Shown: one piece after another, positions 27,191 through 36,569 of the stretch
How the letters are laid out: the number at the start of each line of letters is the position of its first letter
Numbering within the stretch: position 1 is the first letter of the stretch
Assembly: GCF_015767635.1 (NCBI RefSeq)
Contig: NZ_CP065230.1
Location: 1,550,001 to 1,614,000, forward strand
Direction of reading: 5' to 3'
DNA length: 64,000 bases
Source: Halomonas sp. A40-4
GTDB taxonomy: Bacteria > Pseudomonadota > Gammaproteobacteria > Pseudomonadales > Halomonadaceae
Notes under the pieces: generated by a model
Database searches by the model: none
Told to the model about the DNA's origin: nothing
Seen by the model: only the letters and a program-made list of their open reading frames with translations
Position numbers and translations under genes: made by a program

Positions 27191-28696
27191 ATGAGCCCGT
27201 CACCTGCTTCCCAGGGTGCCCCGTTGGGCGATCCGAATAACGCCATCGACCTAGCGCTGTTTGGCGCGCTGGGCGATTTGGCGATGCGCAAGCTGTTTCC
27301 TGCGCTCTACCACCTCGACCGTGAAGGATTAATGCCCGAAAGCACGCGTATTCTGGGGTTGGCACGCCAAGAGTATGAACCCGATGCGTTTCGTCAATTG
27401 GTTAGCGGTGCGCTGCAAAAACGGTTAAAAAAGGACGAGCAGGATAAAGAGAGCATGGAGCGCTTTCTAGATCGCCTCGATTACTTGAAGCTGGATTTCA
27501 CCAGCGTGGAAGGCTTTGATGCCGTTCGACAATGGCGTGAGGGTTCGCCGCGCCCGATGGTGGTCTATCTGTCGGTGGGCGCTAAAATCTACGGCGATAT
27601 CTGTCGAAACCTTCAGCAAAGCGGCAGCCTGGATGATGCCACGCGCGTCGTGGTGGAAAAGCCGATCGGTTTCGATCTGGCGTCTTCCGAGGAGATTAAT
27701 GACGCCATTGGCGACGTCTTCCCCGAGTCGCGGGTGTATCGCATCGATCATTACCTGGGCAAAGAAACCGTTCAGAACCTGATTGCATTGCGCTTTGCCA
27801 ACCCTTTGTTCGGCACCCAGTGGAACCAGAACCATATCTCCCATGTGGAAATCACCGTGGCCGAAAAAGTCGGCATTGAGGGCCGCTGGGGGTATTTCGA
27901 CGAAGCCGGTCAGCTGCGCGACATGGTGCAGAACCACCTGCTGCAGTTGCTCTGCCTGATTGCCATGGACCCGCCCTCGAATCTGGACGCCGACGCCATT
28001 CGCGACGAAAAGGTCAAGGTGCTCAAGGCGCTCAAGCCGTTTACCGGCGAAGCCCTGGGTCGCGATGTGGTGCGCGGCCAGTACACGGCAGGCACCAGCG
28101 ACGGCCAGCAGGTGCCGGGCTACCTGGAAGAAGAGGGCGCCAACACCGAGAGCCAGACGGAAACCTTTGTGGCGATGAAAACCGAGGTCGCCAACTGGCG
28201 CTGGGCGGGCGTGCCGTTCTATCTGCGTACCGGTAAACGCATGCCGGAGAAGCTGTCGCAGATCGTGATCCACTTCCGCCAGCAGCCGCACTATATCTTT
28301 GACCCGGATCAGCGCAATATCGCGGCCAACAAGTTGATCATCCGCTTGCAGCCGGAAGAGGGTATCGCGCTCCAGGTATTGACCAAGGACAGCGGCCTGG
28401 ACAAAGGCATGCGCCTGCGCCCCGGCCCGCTGCATCTGGATTTCAACAACGCCTTCCCCAAATCGCGCATTCCCGATGCCTACGAACGGTTGCTGCTGGA
28501 AGTCATGAAAGGCCAGCAGTACCTGTTCGTGCGCCGTGACGAAGTCGAGCACGCCTGGCGCTGGTGCGATCAACTGATTGATGGCTGGAAGGCCCGGGAA
28601 ACCCCACCGCGGCGTTATCCGGCAGGTTCCTGGGGGCCGGTCGCCTCCATTGCCATGATTACCCAGGATGGTCGCAGCTGGTACGAGGATTATTAA
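27191..28696 (+). CDS. zwf: glucose-6-phosphate 1-dehydrogenase
   Basis: Oxidises glucose-6-phosphate to 6-phosphogluconolactone with NAD(P)+, the entry to the Entner-Doudoroff and pentose phosphate routes. The 501-residue product contains the nucleotide-binding start [25 protein letters not shown], the active-site [26 protein letters not shown] and GKRMPEK. ATG 27191 is preceded by CAGGAGCTGAG. It is first in zwf-pgl-eda under a perfect HexR operator and an unrecognised pair of palindromic repeats. Confidence 0.97.
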   Translation: MSPSPASQGAPLGDPNNAIDLALFGALGDLAMRKLFPALYHLDREGLMPESTRILGLARQEYEPDAFRQLVSGALQKRLKKDEQDKESMERFLDRLDYLKLDFTSVEGFDAVRQWREGSPRPMVVYLSVGAKIYGDICRNLQQSGSLDDATRVVVEKPIGFDLASSEEINDAIGDVFPESRVYRIDHYLGKETVQNLIALRFANPLFGTQWNQNHISHVEITVAEKVGIEGRWGYFDEAGQLRDMVQNHLLQLLCLIAMDPPSNLDADAIRDEKVKVLKALKPFTGEALGRDVVRGQYTAGTSDGQQVPGYLEEEGANTESQTETFVAMKTEVANWRWAGVPFYLRTGKRMPEKLSQIVIHFRQQPHYIFDPDQRNIAANKLIIRLQPEEGIALQVLTKDSGLDKGMRLRPGPLHLDFNNAFPKSRIPDAYERLLLEVMKGQQYLFVRRDEVEHAWRWCDQLIDGWKARETPPRRYPAGSWGPVASIAMITQDGRSWYEDY

Positions 28697-28697
28697 C

Positions 28698-29363
28698 ATG
28701 AGCGATGCACGCACACAGCTTGCCGAACAGTTGGCCGAGGCCGTTTTTCAAGCCTTGAACGACGACCTGGAACACCAGGAGAACGCCTTGTTGGTGGTCT
28801 CCGGCGGCTCGACGCCAGTCCCCTTTTTCAAAGCCCTGGCGGCCAAGCCGCTGCCCTGGGAGCGGGTGGAGATCACGCTGGCGGACGAGCGTTGGGTGGA
28901 TGCACAGAGTGATGACAGCAACGCTAAATTGGTCCGCGAGCATTTGCTTCAGGGGGCAGCGGCGGCGGCCCATTTTGAACCCTTGACCAGCGACGCAGGC
29001 ACTCCTGAAGAAGGCGTGCCTGATGTCAGCGAGCGTGCGCTATCGCTTAGCTGGCCGGCAAGCGTGGTGATCCTGGGCATGGGCGGCGACGGCCATACGG
29101 CCTCGCTTTTTCCTGACAGCCTGGAGCTTGGCCTGGCGCTCGCCACAGAGGAGCCGCTGGTCGCCGTGCGAACGCCCAGCCAACCGCAGCCACGCATCAC
29201 GTTTTCGGCAGACCGGCTGCATCAGGCGCGCCGTCACATCTTACATATTACCGGCGACGATAAGCGGGCCGTGTTGGCCAAGGCACTGAGCGGGGACGAC
29301 ATGCGTCAACTGCCCATTCGTGCCTTTCTATCCTGCCCCTTGGCGATTTACTGGGCGCCTTAG
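28698..29363 (+). CDS. pgl: 6-phosphogluconolactonase
   Basis: Hydrolyses 6-phosphogluconolactone to 6-phosphogluconate. The 221 residues are of the DevB/SOL type: LLVVSGGSTPVPFFKAL, TLADERWV, ILGMGGDGHTASLFPDS and the C-terminal LSCPLAIYW. The ATG at 28698 is one base after the zwf stop, with GAGG nine bases upstream; a frame reaching back to 28668 would overlap zwf. It is the middle gene of zwf-pgl-eda. Confidence 0.96.
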   Translation: MSDARTQLAEQLAEAVFQALNDDLEHQENALLVVSGGSTPVPFFKALAAKPLPWERVEITLADERWVDAQSDDSNAKLVREHLLQGAAAAAHFEPLTSDAGTPEEGVPDVSERALSLSWPASVVILGMGGDGHTASLFPDSLELGLALATEEPLVAVRTPSQPQPRITFSADRLHQARRHILHITGDDKRAVLAKALSGDDMRQLPIRAFLSCPLAIYWAP

Positions 29364-29404
29364 CGCCAGGTTTTACAGATAATAATTTGCTTGGAGACTC
29401 ACGC

Positions 29405-30067
29405 ATGACCATCGATAAACAGCTGCCGTCGACCCGCACCGCAGAGCTGGACAGCATTTGCCTGAAAGCCGAAGTGATCCCGGTGATTACCATCGACCGC
29501 TTGGAAGACGCCGTGCCATTGGGCCGTGCCCTGGTCGAAGGTGGCCTGACCGTGCTGGAGATTACCCTGCGGACCGAGTGCGCGCTGGACGCCATCAAGC
29601 GCATGAAAGACGCCCTGCCCGGGGCGAGTATCGGCGTAGGCACGGTATTGACCCCTGCCCAGTATCGCCAGGCCGAGCAGGTCGGCGCTGACTTCGTGGT
29701 AACCCCAGGAGCGACCGAGGCGCTTTATCGCTACGGCGTGGAAAGCCCGGTGCCGATGCTGCCTGGCGTATCCACCATTTCGGAGCTGATGACCGGCTGG
29801 CAGTACGGCTATCGTCGGTTCAAGTTCTTCCCCGCCGAATCCAGCGGTGGCTCAAAAGCGATCAAGGCGTTTGGCGCGCCGATTCCGGAAGCACGCTTCT
29901 GCCCGACTGGCGGTATCACGGTGGATAACGCTGAAGAGTACCTCAAGCTGCCGAACGTCATGTGCGTGGGCGGCTCCTGGGTCACGCCCAAGGCGATGGT
30001 CGAGGCGGAAGACTGGGACGGCATCCGCGAACTGGCCCGCCAGGCCGCCGAACGCTTCCACCACTAA
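29405..30067 (+). CDS. eda: KDPG aldolase (2-dehydro-3-deoxyphosphogluconate aldolase)
   Basis: Splits KDPG into pyruvate and glyceraldehyde-3-phosphate. The 220 residues show VIPVITIDRLEDAVPL, catalytic Glu in VLEITLRT (Glu52), GVGTVLTPAQ, and the Schiff-base Lys in RRFKFFPAE (Lys140), then CPTGGIT and VGGSWVTP. Start ATG 29405 follows TTGGAGAC; a TTG frame at 29387 is less likely. It is last in zwf-pgl-eda and is followed by a strong terminator. Confidence 0.96.
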   Translation: MTIDKQLPSTRTAELDSICLKAEVIPVITIDRLEDAVPLGRALVEGGLTVLEITLRTECALDAIKRMKDALPGASIGVGTVLTPAQYRQAEQVGADFVVTPGATEALYRYGVESPVPMLPGVSTISELMTGWQYGYRRFKFFPAESSGGSKAIKAFGAPIPEARFCPTGGITVDNAEEYLKLPNVMCVGGSWVTPKAMVEAEDWDGIRELARQAAERFHH

Positions 30068-30075
30068 CCTGAATC

Positions 30076-30102
30076 GCCCCGGACTTGCGCCGGGGCTTTT
30101 TT
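30076..30102. terminator. terminator between eda and the convergent lactonase gene
   Basis: GCCCCGG pairs with CCGGGGC across a seven-base loop, followed by six T on the + strand. It can also end the galactonate operon, whose last stop codon is at 30101-30103. Confidence 0.9.
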
Positions 30103-30982
30103 ACTCAAGCGTCAGTAACGGATCGGCGAGGCCATGAACGCCTACGTTGGCCTTGAATAACCCGCCTGCCAGCGGCTCTTCGCGGCGCTGTGCGTCGCTG
30201 AATCCCTCCTGCGCCGTGGTGATATAGAGCGTTTCAAGGCCAGGGCCTGCAAACGCCGGGCAGGAGGGCTGGCTGACCGGCACATGCACTTCGTTAATCA
30301 CCTGACCCGCGGTATCGAGCCGCACGACCTTACCCGCGCCCCAGAGGGCAAGCCACAGGCAGCCTTCGCTGTCGATCACCGCGCCGTCCGGGTTGCCTTC
30401 AAGCGCCGTGAAGTCCGCCCAGGCAACCGGTTCGCCCACTGGCCAGCCTTGGCTATCCAATGCCCAGCGCATCACGATGCCGGTGGCTGTGTCGGTAAAA
30501 TACGCCGTGTCACCCATGGGTGAAAAGCAGACGGCATTGGGAATGGTCAGCCCGCTGCGCAGCCGAGTCAGCTCCCCACGATGCAACCGATAGAGGCTGC
30601 CCGCTTCGGGTTCGGCGGTCTTGCCCATGGTGGAAAGCCACAGGCTGCCGTGGCGGTCCACGCGGGCATCGTTGCTGCGCGTAACGGGGTTGTCGGCTTC
30701 AAAGTCGGCAAAATGCTCAAGGCGTTGCGTGGCCGGATTCAACAGGCTCAGGCTGTGCTCGCCGACCAGCATTAATCGACCATCGTTCAGCGGGGTCGCG
30801 AGCGATACCCTTTGCTCAAGCGGGTAATGGCCGTACTCGCCGTTTTCAAGTGACAGCCAGTGGAGGCATTTGCCCAGAATATCGCACCAGTAAAGCCGTC
30901 CGCTCCCGGCGTCCCACTGGGGGCCTTCGCCCAGCTCGCAGCGGCAATCCACCGCTAGTTCCGCCATCTTGTTGTGATTCAT
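30101..30982 (-). CDS. SMP-30/gluconolaconase-family lactonase, probably galactonolactonase
   Basis: A six-bladed propeller lactonase of 293 residues. The metal ligands are visible: Glu in CELGEGPQWD, Asn in TRSNDARVD and the Asp/Asn pair in EGNPDGAVID. This family hydrolyses sugar lactones to aldonates. It is last in the operon with dgoD, dgoK and dgoA, so D-galactono-1,4-lactone is a likely substrate, though gluconolactone is possible. It overlaps dgoA by four bases. No signal peptide is seen. Confidence 0.88.
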   Translation of the reverse strand: MNHNKMAELAVDCRCELGEGPQWDAGSGRLYWCDILGKCLHWLSLENGEYGHYPLEQRVSLATPLNDGRLMLVGEHSLSLLNPATQRLEHFADFEADNPVTRSNDARVDRHGSLWLSTMGKTAEPEAGSLYRLHRGELTRLRSGLTIPNAVCFSPMGDTAYFTDTATGIVMRWALDSQGWPVGEPVAWADFTALEGNPDGAVIDSEGCLWLALWGAGKVVRLDTAGQVINEVHVPVSQPSCPAFAGPGLETLYITTAQEGFSDAQRREEPLAGGLFKANVGVHGLADPLLTLE

Positions 30983-31590
30983 AAACGATCTCCTGCGGCT
31001 TGCCAGGCGTCTACCAGTGCCTGGGCCTGCTTGCCGACTTGCTGGGGCGTTTGCCCCGGTTGGTAAAGCGCGCTGCCCAGGCCTGCGCCATCCACGCCCG
31101 CGGCGCGCCAGGCGGCAAAATTGTCGATACCGATACCTCCCACCGCATATAGCAAGGTGTTAAGGGGCAGCACGGCGCGGACAGCCTTCATCCCCTCGAT
31201 GCCCACCTGTACCGCCGGGAAGAGCTTTAGCCCGGTCGCACCGGCATCCAGGGCATCAAAGGCTTCGGAAGGCGTCACAATGCCTGGCCAACTGGCCATT
31301 GAGAGGCGATAGGATTCTTCAATGACGGCAGGGCGGCAGTTGGGCGAGACGGTCAATCGACCGCCTGCAGCATGAACATCACGTACCTGCTCAGCGCTTA
31401 ATACCGTTCCCGCACCGATCAGCGCCTGGTCGCCAAAGGCGTCCGCCAGGCGCTGGATGCTGGTGAATGGGTCGGGGGAATTAAGCGGCACCTCGATTTG
31501 CGTGATGCCCGCATCAAGCAAGGCGCCGCCAACGGCCACCGCATCATCGGGCGTTACCCCACGTAAAATGCCAATTAAAGGCAGTGTCAT
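30979..31590 (-). CDS. dgoA: 2-dehydro-3-deoxy-6-phosphogalactonate aldolase
   Basis: Splits KDPGal into pyruvate and glyceraldehyde-3-phosphate, the last step of galactonate breakdown. The 203-residue KDPG-aldolase-fold protein shows LPLIGILRGVTPDDAV, IEVPLNSP (catalytic Glu), IGAGTVLSAEQV, LTVSPNC and the Schiff-base Lys in GLKLFPA, then YAVGGIG. The start and the PNSP-type segment follow E. coli DgoA more than Eda. It follows dgoK by 28 bases. Confidence 0.94.
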   Translation of the reverse strand: MTLPLIGILRGVTPDDAVAVGGALLDAGITQIEVPLNSPDPFTSIQRLADAFGDQALIGAGTVLSAEQVRDVHAAGGRLTVSPNCRPAVIEESYRLSMASWPGIVTPSEAFDALDAGATGLKLFPAVQVGIEGMKAVRAVLPLNTLLYAVGGIGIDNFAAWRAAGVDGAGLGSALYQPGQTPQQVGKQAQALVDAWQAAGDRL

Positions 31591-31618
31591 AGCGCTCTCC
31601 TTGTTTAGCTGATGCTTA

Positions 31619-32584
31619 TTACCGGGTGCTTTGGTAGGCGAGGGTCAGTCCGGCCAATACCGCTGTGTCGCCGTCAACGCGCTGGGTGCCGATGTCGAGG
31701 GCTTCCAGGGCGAGTGCGTAGCGGTGGTTGAGCGCCTCGTTGCCGATCAGGGTCACGCTTTCCCCTGGCGTCAGCTCGTGGCAGGCACCGGCCAGTTCGA
31801 GACCGATCGCCAACCCCGAGAGATGTGCGGCAAGCACGGCACCTCGGGCATCACCGCTCGGCAAGGTATTAGCCAGCAAGTCCTGAGCGCGGACGCCGAA
31901 TAGCCGCTGGCTGAAGCGTTCGGGCGCCTGATAGCTTGCCTTGACCGCCTGGGTAAACGACTGGAGACAGCCGTCGTGTTGCAGGTCATCCTGCCCTACG
32001 GAGTGCTTCAGTACGGATTGATGCGCGAGCAGTTGATACAGCTCGCCGGTCAAGTAGGTCGCAAACTCGGTGACGGCACCATCGGTTAAGCGTGCCCATT
32101 TGGCATGGGTGCCGGGCAGGCAGACAAGGCCGTTAAAGCGGTACGAATCGGCCAGAAGGCCCGCTAACTGGGTTTCTTCGCCGCGCATCACATCGTAGAG
32201 ATGCGTATTGCTCCCGGACTGACTTAATCCAGGCAGCAAGTAAACCTGCAGGCGAGCGTCGGCGAGAGCCGGCATCACCGTGCCACGAGAGAGTTGATCG
32301 AGACGCGTGGGCGTCGCCAGATAGGCGGCTTCCTGCCAACCCTGCCGCGCGCCCGCCATACCGCATACCATCACGGGCGTTTGGCCGCTGTCGGGCAACC
32401 AGTCGCCGACGATTCCAAGCAGCTCGGCCTCGTACTCGGCGGGGGTCAGCGACAGCATGCCGCGAGGGCTGGAGGCACTCGCCATGACGTGATTCTGGGC
32501 ATCCATGGCCCAGGCGCGCAGGTTGCTTGACCCCCAGTCCACCGCAATCCACGCTAAAGGATGTGTTAACTCACTCGCGCCCAT
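31619..32584 (-). CDS. dgoK: 2-dehydro-3-deoxygalactonokinase
   Basis: Phosphorylates 2-dehydro-3-deoxygalactonate at O6. The 321 residues belong to the DgoK family, with the ATP-binding AVDWGSSNLRAWAM, VMVCGMAGARQGWQEAAYL and LPGTHAKWARL. It sits between dgoD (28 bases upstream) and dgoA (28 bases downstream). Confidence 0.94.
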   Translation of the reverse strand: MGASELTHPLAWIAVDWGSSNLRAWAMDAQNHVMASASSPRGMLSLTPAEYEAELLGIVGDWLPDSGQTPVMVCGMAGARQGWQEAAYLATPTRLDQLSRGTVMPALADARLQVYLLPGLSQSGSNTHLYDVMRGEETQLAGLLADSYRFNGLVCLPGTHAKWARLTDGAVTEFATYLTGELYQLLAHQSVLKHSVGQDDLQHDGCLQSFTQAVKASYQAPERFSQRLFGVRAQDLLANTLPSGDARGAVLAAHLSGLAIGLELAGACHELTPGESVTLIGNEALNHRYALALEALDIGTQRVDGDTAVLAGLTLAYQSTR

Positions 32585-32612
32585 AGGGCTATCTCCCGGT
32601 TAGTCGCTTGGT

Positions 32613-33761
32613 TTACCACTCGGCAATAGAGCCATCTTCATGGGTCCATACCGGGTTGCGCCAGCGGTGGCCAACGTTGGCGCGCTCTTCAACGAAGGCT
32701 TCGTCAATCTCCACACCTAGCCCTGGCCCCTGGGGAATCGCACAGAAGCCGTCTTCAATGCTGAGCGCCGATTTGTCGACCAGATAGTCGAGTACGTCGT
32801 TGCCCTGATTGTAGTGAATGCCCATGCTCTGCTCTTGAATAAAGGCATTGTGGCTGACAGCGTCCAACTGTAGCGACGCGGCCAGGGTCAGGGGACCAAG
32901 CGGGCAGTGGGGCGCCAGGGCGACATCGTAGGCGGACGCCAAGGCGGCGATTTTAAGCCCCTCGCTGATGCCACCGCAGTGGGAGATATCCGGCTGAATA
33001 ATGTCGATCATGCCGTCTTTAAGCAGGTCGCGGAATTCAAAGCGGGTATGCAGCCGTTCGCCGGTGGCGAGCGGGTACCCAAGGCCACCGGCAATGTCTT
33101 TCAGGCAGGGCAAGTGCTCGGGGGCAACCGGCTCCTCGACGAACATCGGGTGGTAGGGCTCCAGCTCGCGCAGCAGTGCTTTGGCCATGGGGCGGTGCAC
33201 ACGGCCATGAAAATCGATACCAATGCCCACATCCGGGCCGACCGCATTGCGCGCTTCGGCCACCCGGGCGACCGCTTCGTCTACCTTGCGGTGTGAGTCG
33301 ACGATTTGCAGCTCGGGTGTGCCGTTCATCTTGAAGGCGGTAAAGCCCTTGTCAGCCAGTGCCTTGGCGCCTGCACCCACGTCGCTAGGACGGTCGCCGC
33401 CGGTCCAGGCGTACATGCGCATTTTATCGCGCACCGCGCCGCCCAGTAGCTGGTGCACGGGCACACCCAGATCGCGCCCTTTAAGATCCCACAGCGCCTG
33501 GTCGATACCCGCAATGGCGCTCATCAAGATTGGCCCGCCGCGGTAAAACCCGGCGCGATACAGCGTGTTCCACAGGTGTTCGATACGGTGCGGGTCCTGG
33601 CCAACCAGGTAGTCGGAAAGCTCATGAACGGCAGCCTCGACAGTCGCCGCGCGGCCTTCGATGACCGGCTCGCCCCAGCCGTAGCAGCCTTCGTCGGTTT
33701 CGATCTTGAGAAACAGCCAGCGCGGGGGGACTTGCCAGGTTTTCAGTCGGGTAATTTTCAT
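32613..33761 (-). CDS. dgoD: D-galactonate dehydratase
   Basis: Dehydrates D-galactonate to 2-dehydro-3-deoxygalactonate. The 382-residue enolase-superfamily enzyme is very close to E. coli DgoD along its length: [34 protein letters not shown], the metal and acid residues in [20 protein letters not shown] and ATGERL, and the His in [21 protein letters not shown] and WRNPVW close the protein. It starts 33 bases after the regulator gene. Confidence 0.96.
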   Translation of the reverse strand: MKITRLKTWQVPPRWLFLKIETDEGCYGWGEPVIEGRAATVEAAVHELSDYLVGQDPHRIEHLWNTLYRAGFYRGGPILMSAIAGIDQALWDLKGRDLGVPVHQLLGGAVRDKMRMYAWTGGDRPSDVGAGAKALADKGFTAFKMNGTPELQIVDSHRKVDEAVARVAEARNAVGPDVGIGIDFHGRVHRPMAKALLRELEPYHPMFVEEPVAPEHLPCLKDIAGGLGYPLATGERLHTRFEFRDLLKDGMIDIIQPDISHCGGISEGLKIAALASAYDVALAPHCPLGPLTLAASLQLDAVSHNAFIQEQSMGIHYNQGNDVLDYLVDKSALSIEDGFCAIPQGPGLGVEIDEAFVEERANVGHRWRNPVWTHEDGSIAEW

Positions 33762-33794
33762 AGGGTCAGATCCTAGTCAGTGGTCGATGGCCGG

Positions 33795-34514
33795 TTAATT
33801 GACGATGCCCAGGTCGATCGCCGTGCGGCGAAGCACTTCCCGCGCGGCGAAAGACGCCGCCTCGGCATCCCGGCGCACAATGGCTTCAAGAACGCGGCGA
33901 TGCCGTGACAGGCTGTCGTCGAAGGTGTCGGTGCGGTGCTGAGAGCCATGTACCAGGGCCATGATCGAAGGGCGCAACAGGTGTCCCATTTGCCGCCACA
34001 CCAGGTTGTGGCTGGCCTGGTAGGTGGCATCGTGAAACATGACGTCGTACTCGGCATGCTGGGCGCGAGCGGCGGCTGACTGGGCAGTTTTCTGCATGCC
34101 TTCAAAGGCGGCTTCTAGCCGGGCGATATCGGCCGCATCGGCCGCTTCGGCGGCAAGGCCCGCCACGACAGGCTCGGCCGAAAAGCGAAACGCATAGATG
34201 GCGCGCGTGAGCTGCGGGTCGAGGTCGGTAAGCCCCGTCATCCATTCGCTCATCAGCGGATCCAGCAGGTGCCAGTCGCTCATTTCGCGGACTTGCGTGC
34301 CACGCCCGGCGGTACGGTCTAAAAGACCAGCGGAGGTCAAGCGGGCCAGCGCATTACGCACCTGATTACGGCTCACATCGAAATGCGTGCCGATGTCCAT
34401 TTCCTTGGGGAAGATGTCACCCGGCTGCCAGTGGCCTGCCAGTAATGCCCTTGCCAGCAGGCGGGCTAATTCATCCGCACCCCCTTTATGGCGGGGAAGG
34501 GTCTCCAGCGTCAT
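33795..34514 (-). CDS. GntR/FadR-family regulator, DgoR-like
   Basis: Likely repressor of the galactonate operon, which it precedes. The 239 residues have a winged HTH (about 15-75; HFDVSRNQVRNALARLTSAGLL) and an FCD effector domain with the metal-site pattern EYDVMFHDATYQASHN and a C-terminal His in SRHRRVLEAI. The start is uncertain between ATG 34514 and GTG 34523; no strong Shine-Dalgarno supports either. A palindrome with the FadR-subfamily GT-N3-AC core lies 36 bases upstream. Confidence 0.88.
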   Translation of the reverse strand: MTLETLPRHKGGADELARLLARALLAGHWQPGDIFPKEMDIGTHFDVSRNQVRNALARLTSAGLLDRTAGRGTQVREMSDWHLLDPLMSEWMTGLTDLDPQLTRAIYAFRFSAEPVVAGLAAEAADAADIARLEAAFEGMQKTAQSAAARAQHAEYDVMFHDATYQASHNLVWRQMGHLLRPSIMALVHGSQHRTDTFDDSLSRHRRVLEAIVRRDAEAASFAAREVLRRTAIDLGIVN

Positions 34515-34550
34515 GGCGGTCACTTATTAACGATAGTGAAGGTATGCTAG

Positions 34551-34567
34551 TAAATGTCTGACATTTA
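34551..34567. promoter_or_regulatory. candidate operator of the DgoR-like regulator
   Basis: TAAATGTC-T-GACATTTA is a perfect 17-base palindrome with the GT-N3-AC core of FadR-subfamily sites. It lies just upstream of the regulator gene, in front of the whole dgo operon. Confidence 0.65.
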
Positions 34568-34604
34568 TACAAGTCGGAACTGTACGACCTTTGTCTGCAA
34601 TGAA

Positions 34605-34624
34605 GGGCGCCTATCGGTGCGCCC
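34605..34624 (-). terminator. weak hairpin after the edd-glk operon
   Basis: GGGCGC pairs with GCGCCC across eight bases, followed on the minus strand by TTCATT only. It lies 47 bases past the sugar-kinase stop and is a weak terminator candidate. Confidence 0.4.
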
Positions 34625-34670
34625 TGGGCAAGTGGCTGTTATTTAGTGAGTGTTATATAGGGAGTGTTAT

Positions 34671-35633
34671 TTAAGGATAGTTGCGCAACGTTTCGATATC
34701 GGCGTGGGTGGGCAGCGCTGAGTAGGCGCCGGGACGCGTGACGGCGTGAGCGCCACAGCGGCAGGCGAGGTCCACCGCGCGGGAGAGGAAGTCAATATCC
34801 TGGTGCCAGCCTTCCTCGATACCGTGCTTTGACAACTCGGCCAGCAGGCCGCCGATGAACGCATCGCCACCGGCGGTGGTGTCCACGGCGTCAACCCTGG
34901 GGGGCGCGATGGTCTGATCGAGACCCGCGCCCTTGAGGGCGACGCTATTGGGACCGTCGGTTACCAGCATGACTTTCACGCCCGCGGCAAGGCGCTCTGC
35001 TATCCAGGCGTCTTGGGGGTGATCGCCGCGCAGGTAATCAAGTTCGTCGAGCGATACCTTGACCAGCTCGGCGCTATCCAGCAGTTGCGTCACCAATCCC
35101 ATATCCGCTTCGCCTTCTGGCCAGAGATTGTGGCGCAGGTTGGCATCAACGCTAACCAGGCAACCTGTGCGTTTCGCCATGGTCGCCATGGCCAGCGTCA
35201 CGTCGGCGATTTCCGGGTCGGTCAGGCTATTGCTGCACAGGTGAAGAATCGCGGGGTTCTCGAAAACGCCCTGGGGGAGGTGTTCAAGACGGTAGAGCAG
35301 GTCGGCGGCAGGTGGGCGGTAAAAGTCAAAGGTACGCTCGCCGTCGCTGTCCCGGGAAACAAACGCCAGCGCCGTACGTGCTTCTTGGGTGAGTACCACG
35401 CCCTGGGTGTCCACGCCGTGGTGCTGTAACTCTCGGATGATGAAATGCCCAAAGGTATCTTCACCCACCATGCCCAGAAACTGGCTGGGGACGCCCAGCC
35501 TTGCGCAGGCAACCGCCACATTGGCGGGGGCGCCGCCAGCGTAAGGCGTGAAGGTTTCGGGGCCGGATGCGTCACCCAGGCGGCTTGAAAGCATGTCGAC
35601 GAGGGCTTCGCCAAAGGCAATTATCGGCGTCAT
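34671..35633 (-). CDS. PfkB-family sugar kinase, probably fructokinase
   Basis: The 320-residue kinase begins with PIIAFGEALVDML and shows YAGGAPANVAVACARLG and the anion-hole/catalytic loop DTTAGGDAFIGG. The family norm is GAGD; here the order reads AGGD, with the catalytic Asp kept. The N-terminal GEALVDM and GGAPANVA are typical of ScrK-type fructokinases. Start ATG 35633 has AAGGA seven bases upstream; ATG 35636 is adjacent. It ends the edd-glk-reductase-kinase run, which supports a role in bringing free fructose or a similar hexose into the Entner-Doudoroff hub. Confidence 0.85.
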   Translation of the reverse strand: MTPIIAFGEALVDMLSSRLGDASGPETFTPYAGGAPANVAVACARLGVPSQFLGMVGEDTFGHFIIRELQHHGVDTQGVVLTQEARTALAFVSRDSDGERTFDFYRPPAADLLYRLEHLPQGVFENPAILHLCSNSLTDPEIADVTLAMATMAKRTGCLVSVDANLRHNLWPEGEADMGLVTQLLDSAELVKVSLDELDYLRGDHPQDAWIAERLAAGVKVMLVTDGPNSVALKGAGLDQTIAPPRVDAVDTTAGGDAFIGGLLAELSKHGIEEGWHQDIDFLSRAVDLACRCGAHAVTRPGAYSALPTHADIETLRNYP

Positions 35634-35677
35634 CATGGGATCCTTGTGATTATTGGTCAGATGGAGAGGAGATACAC

Positions 35678-36547
35678 CTAAGCGACGCAGTGGCCGCGAG
35701 CAGCTTCGAGCAATGCGTACCAATCTTCTCTGGGCAGCGTGTCGGGGCCTTTGAGCATATCGGCAATGCGCTCGGATTTCACGCTACCGACCACCGGCAC
35801 TGGCCGATGGGGCAGGCGACGCAGCCAGGCAAGCGCCAGAGCGCCTGGGGTGCTGGTGTGTTCCTCGGCGAGCCGCCCAAGCGTGTGATTGACTTCACCT
35901 TGCAGTAGCTTGCCGCCCGCGAGCGGCGACCAGGCCATCGGTGCGTGGCCGTCGGCACATAGGTCGTCGAAGCTGCCGTCGAATAGCGGCGTGCTATGGG
36001 CAATGGATAGCTCGATTTGATTGGCGCGCAAAGGCTGGTGCATGGCGTTTTGTAATCTGCGCCACTGACTGGGCAGGTGGTTGGAAACGCCAGCAGCGCC
36101 AATTTTGCCTGCTTCGATGGCCTTGTCCAGGGCGCGTCCGGTGGCTTCGGCATCCATTAACAGGTCGGGGCGGTGAATCAGAAAGTGATCGATACGCTCG
36201 ACGCTCAAGCGGTCTAGCGCGTCGTCGATCGCCCGGTTTAGGTAGGCCGGGCTGGCGTTATAGTGCTTCACCTTGCCGTCCCCCGGGGTCGGGTTATCGT
36301 TGGCGATACTGGCTTTCGTTACCACGTGAAGCTGTTTGGCAAGCGCGGGGCGCGCGCGCAGTGCCTGACCAAACAGCGTCTCGCCAGCACCCTTGCCGTA
36401 GATATCGGCGTGGTCAAACCAGTGCAGGCCCTGCTCGAGTCGTGCCTCTATCCAGTCAGCCAGGTGGTTGGCCTGATGCATCTCGGCGGTTTCGTGGAGA
36501 CGCATCATGCCAAGGACAAAGGGCACGTCGAAGGTTGGCGCGGGCAT
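35678..36547 (-). CDS. aldo/keto reductase, substrate unknown
   Basis: The 289 residues form an NADPH-type TIM barrel with the tetrad Asp45 and Tyr50 (FDHADIYG), Lys78 (VTKAS) and His125 (FLIHRPD), and the cofactor segment VVGSVKSERI. It belongs to the YdhF-like group by length and the FVLGMMRLHE start. Start ATG 36547 follows AGGAACCTCC; the frame continues far upstream into glk but has no family match there. Being 22 bases after glk and 44 before the sugar kinase suggests a sugar reduction role, but nothing fixes the substrate. Confidence 0.88.
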   Translation of the reverse strand: MPAPTFDVPFVLGMMRLHETAEMHQANHLADWIEARLEQGLHWFDHADIYGKGAGETLFGQALRARPALAKQLHVVTKASIANDNPTPGDGKVKHYNASPAYLNRAIDDALDRLSVERIDHFLIHRPDLLMDAEATGRALDKAIEAGKIGAAGVSNHLPSQWRRLQNAMHQPLRANQIELSIAHSTPLFDGSFDDLCADGHAPMAWSPLAGGKLLQGEVNHTLGRLAEEHTSTPGALALAWLRRLPHRPVPVVGSVKSERIADMLKGPDTLPREDWYALLEAARGHCVA

Positions 36548-36569
36548 AGGGAGGTTCCTGTTGGTGGGC

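Noticed and set aside
27467..28714. 415-codon open frame opposite zwf
   Set aside because: Shadow of zwf; the zwf reading has complete family motifs across the whole stretch.
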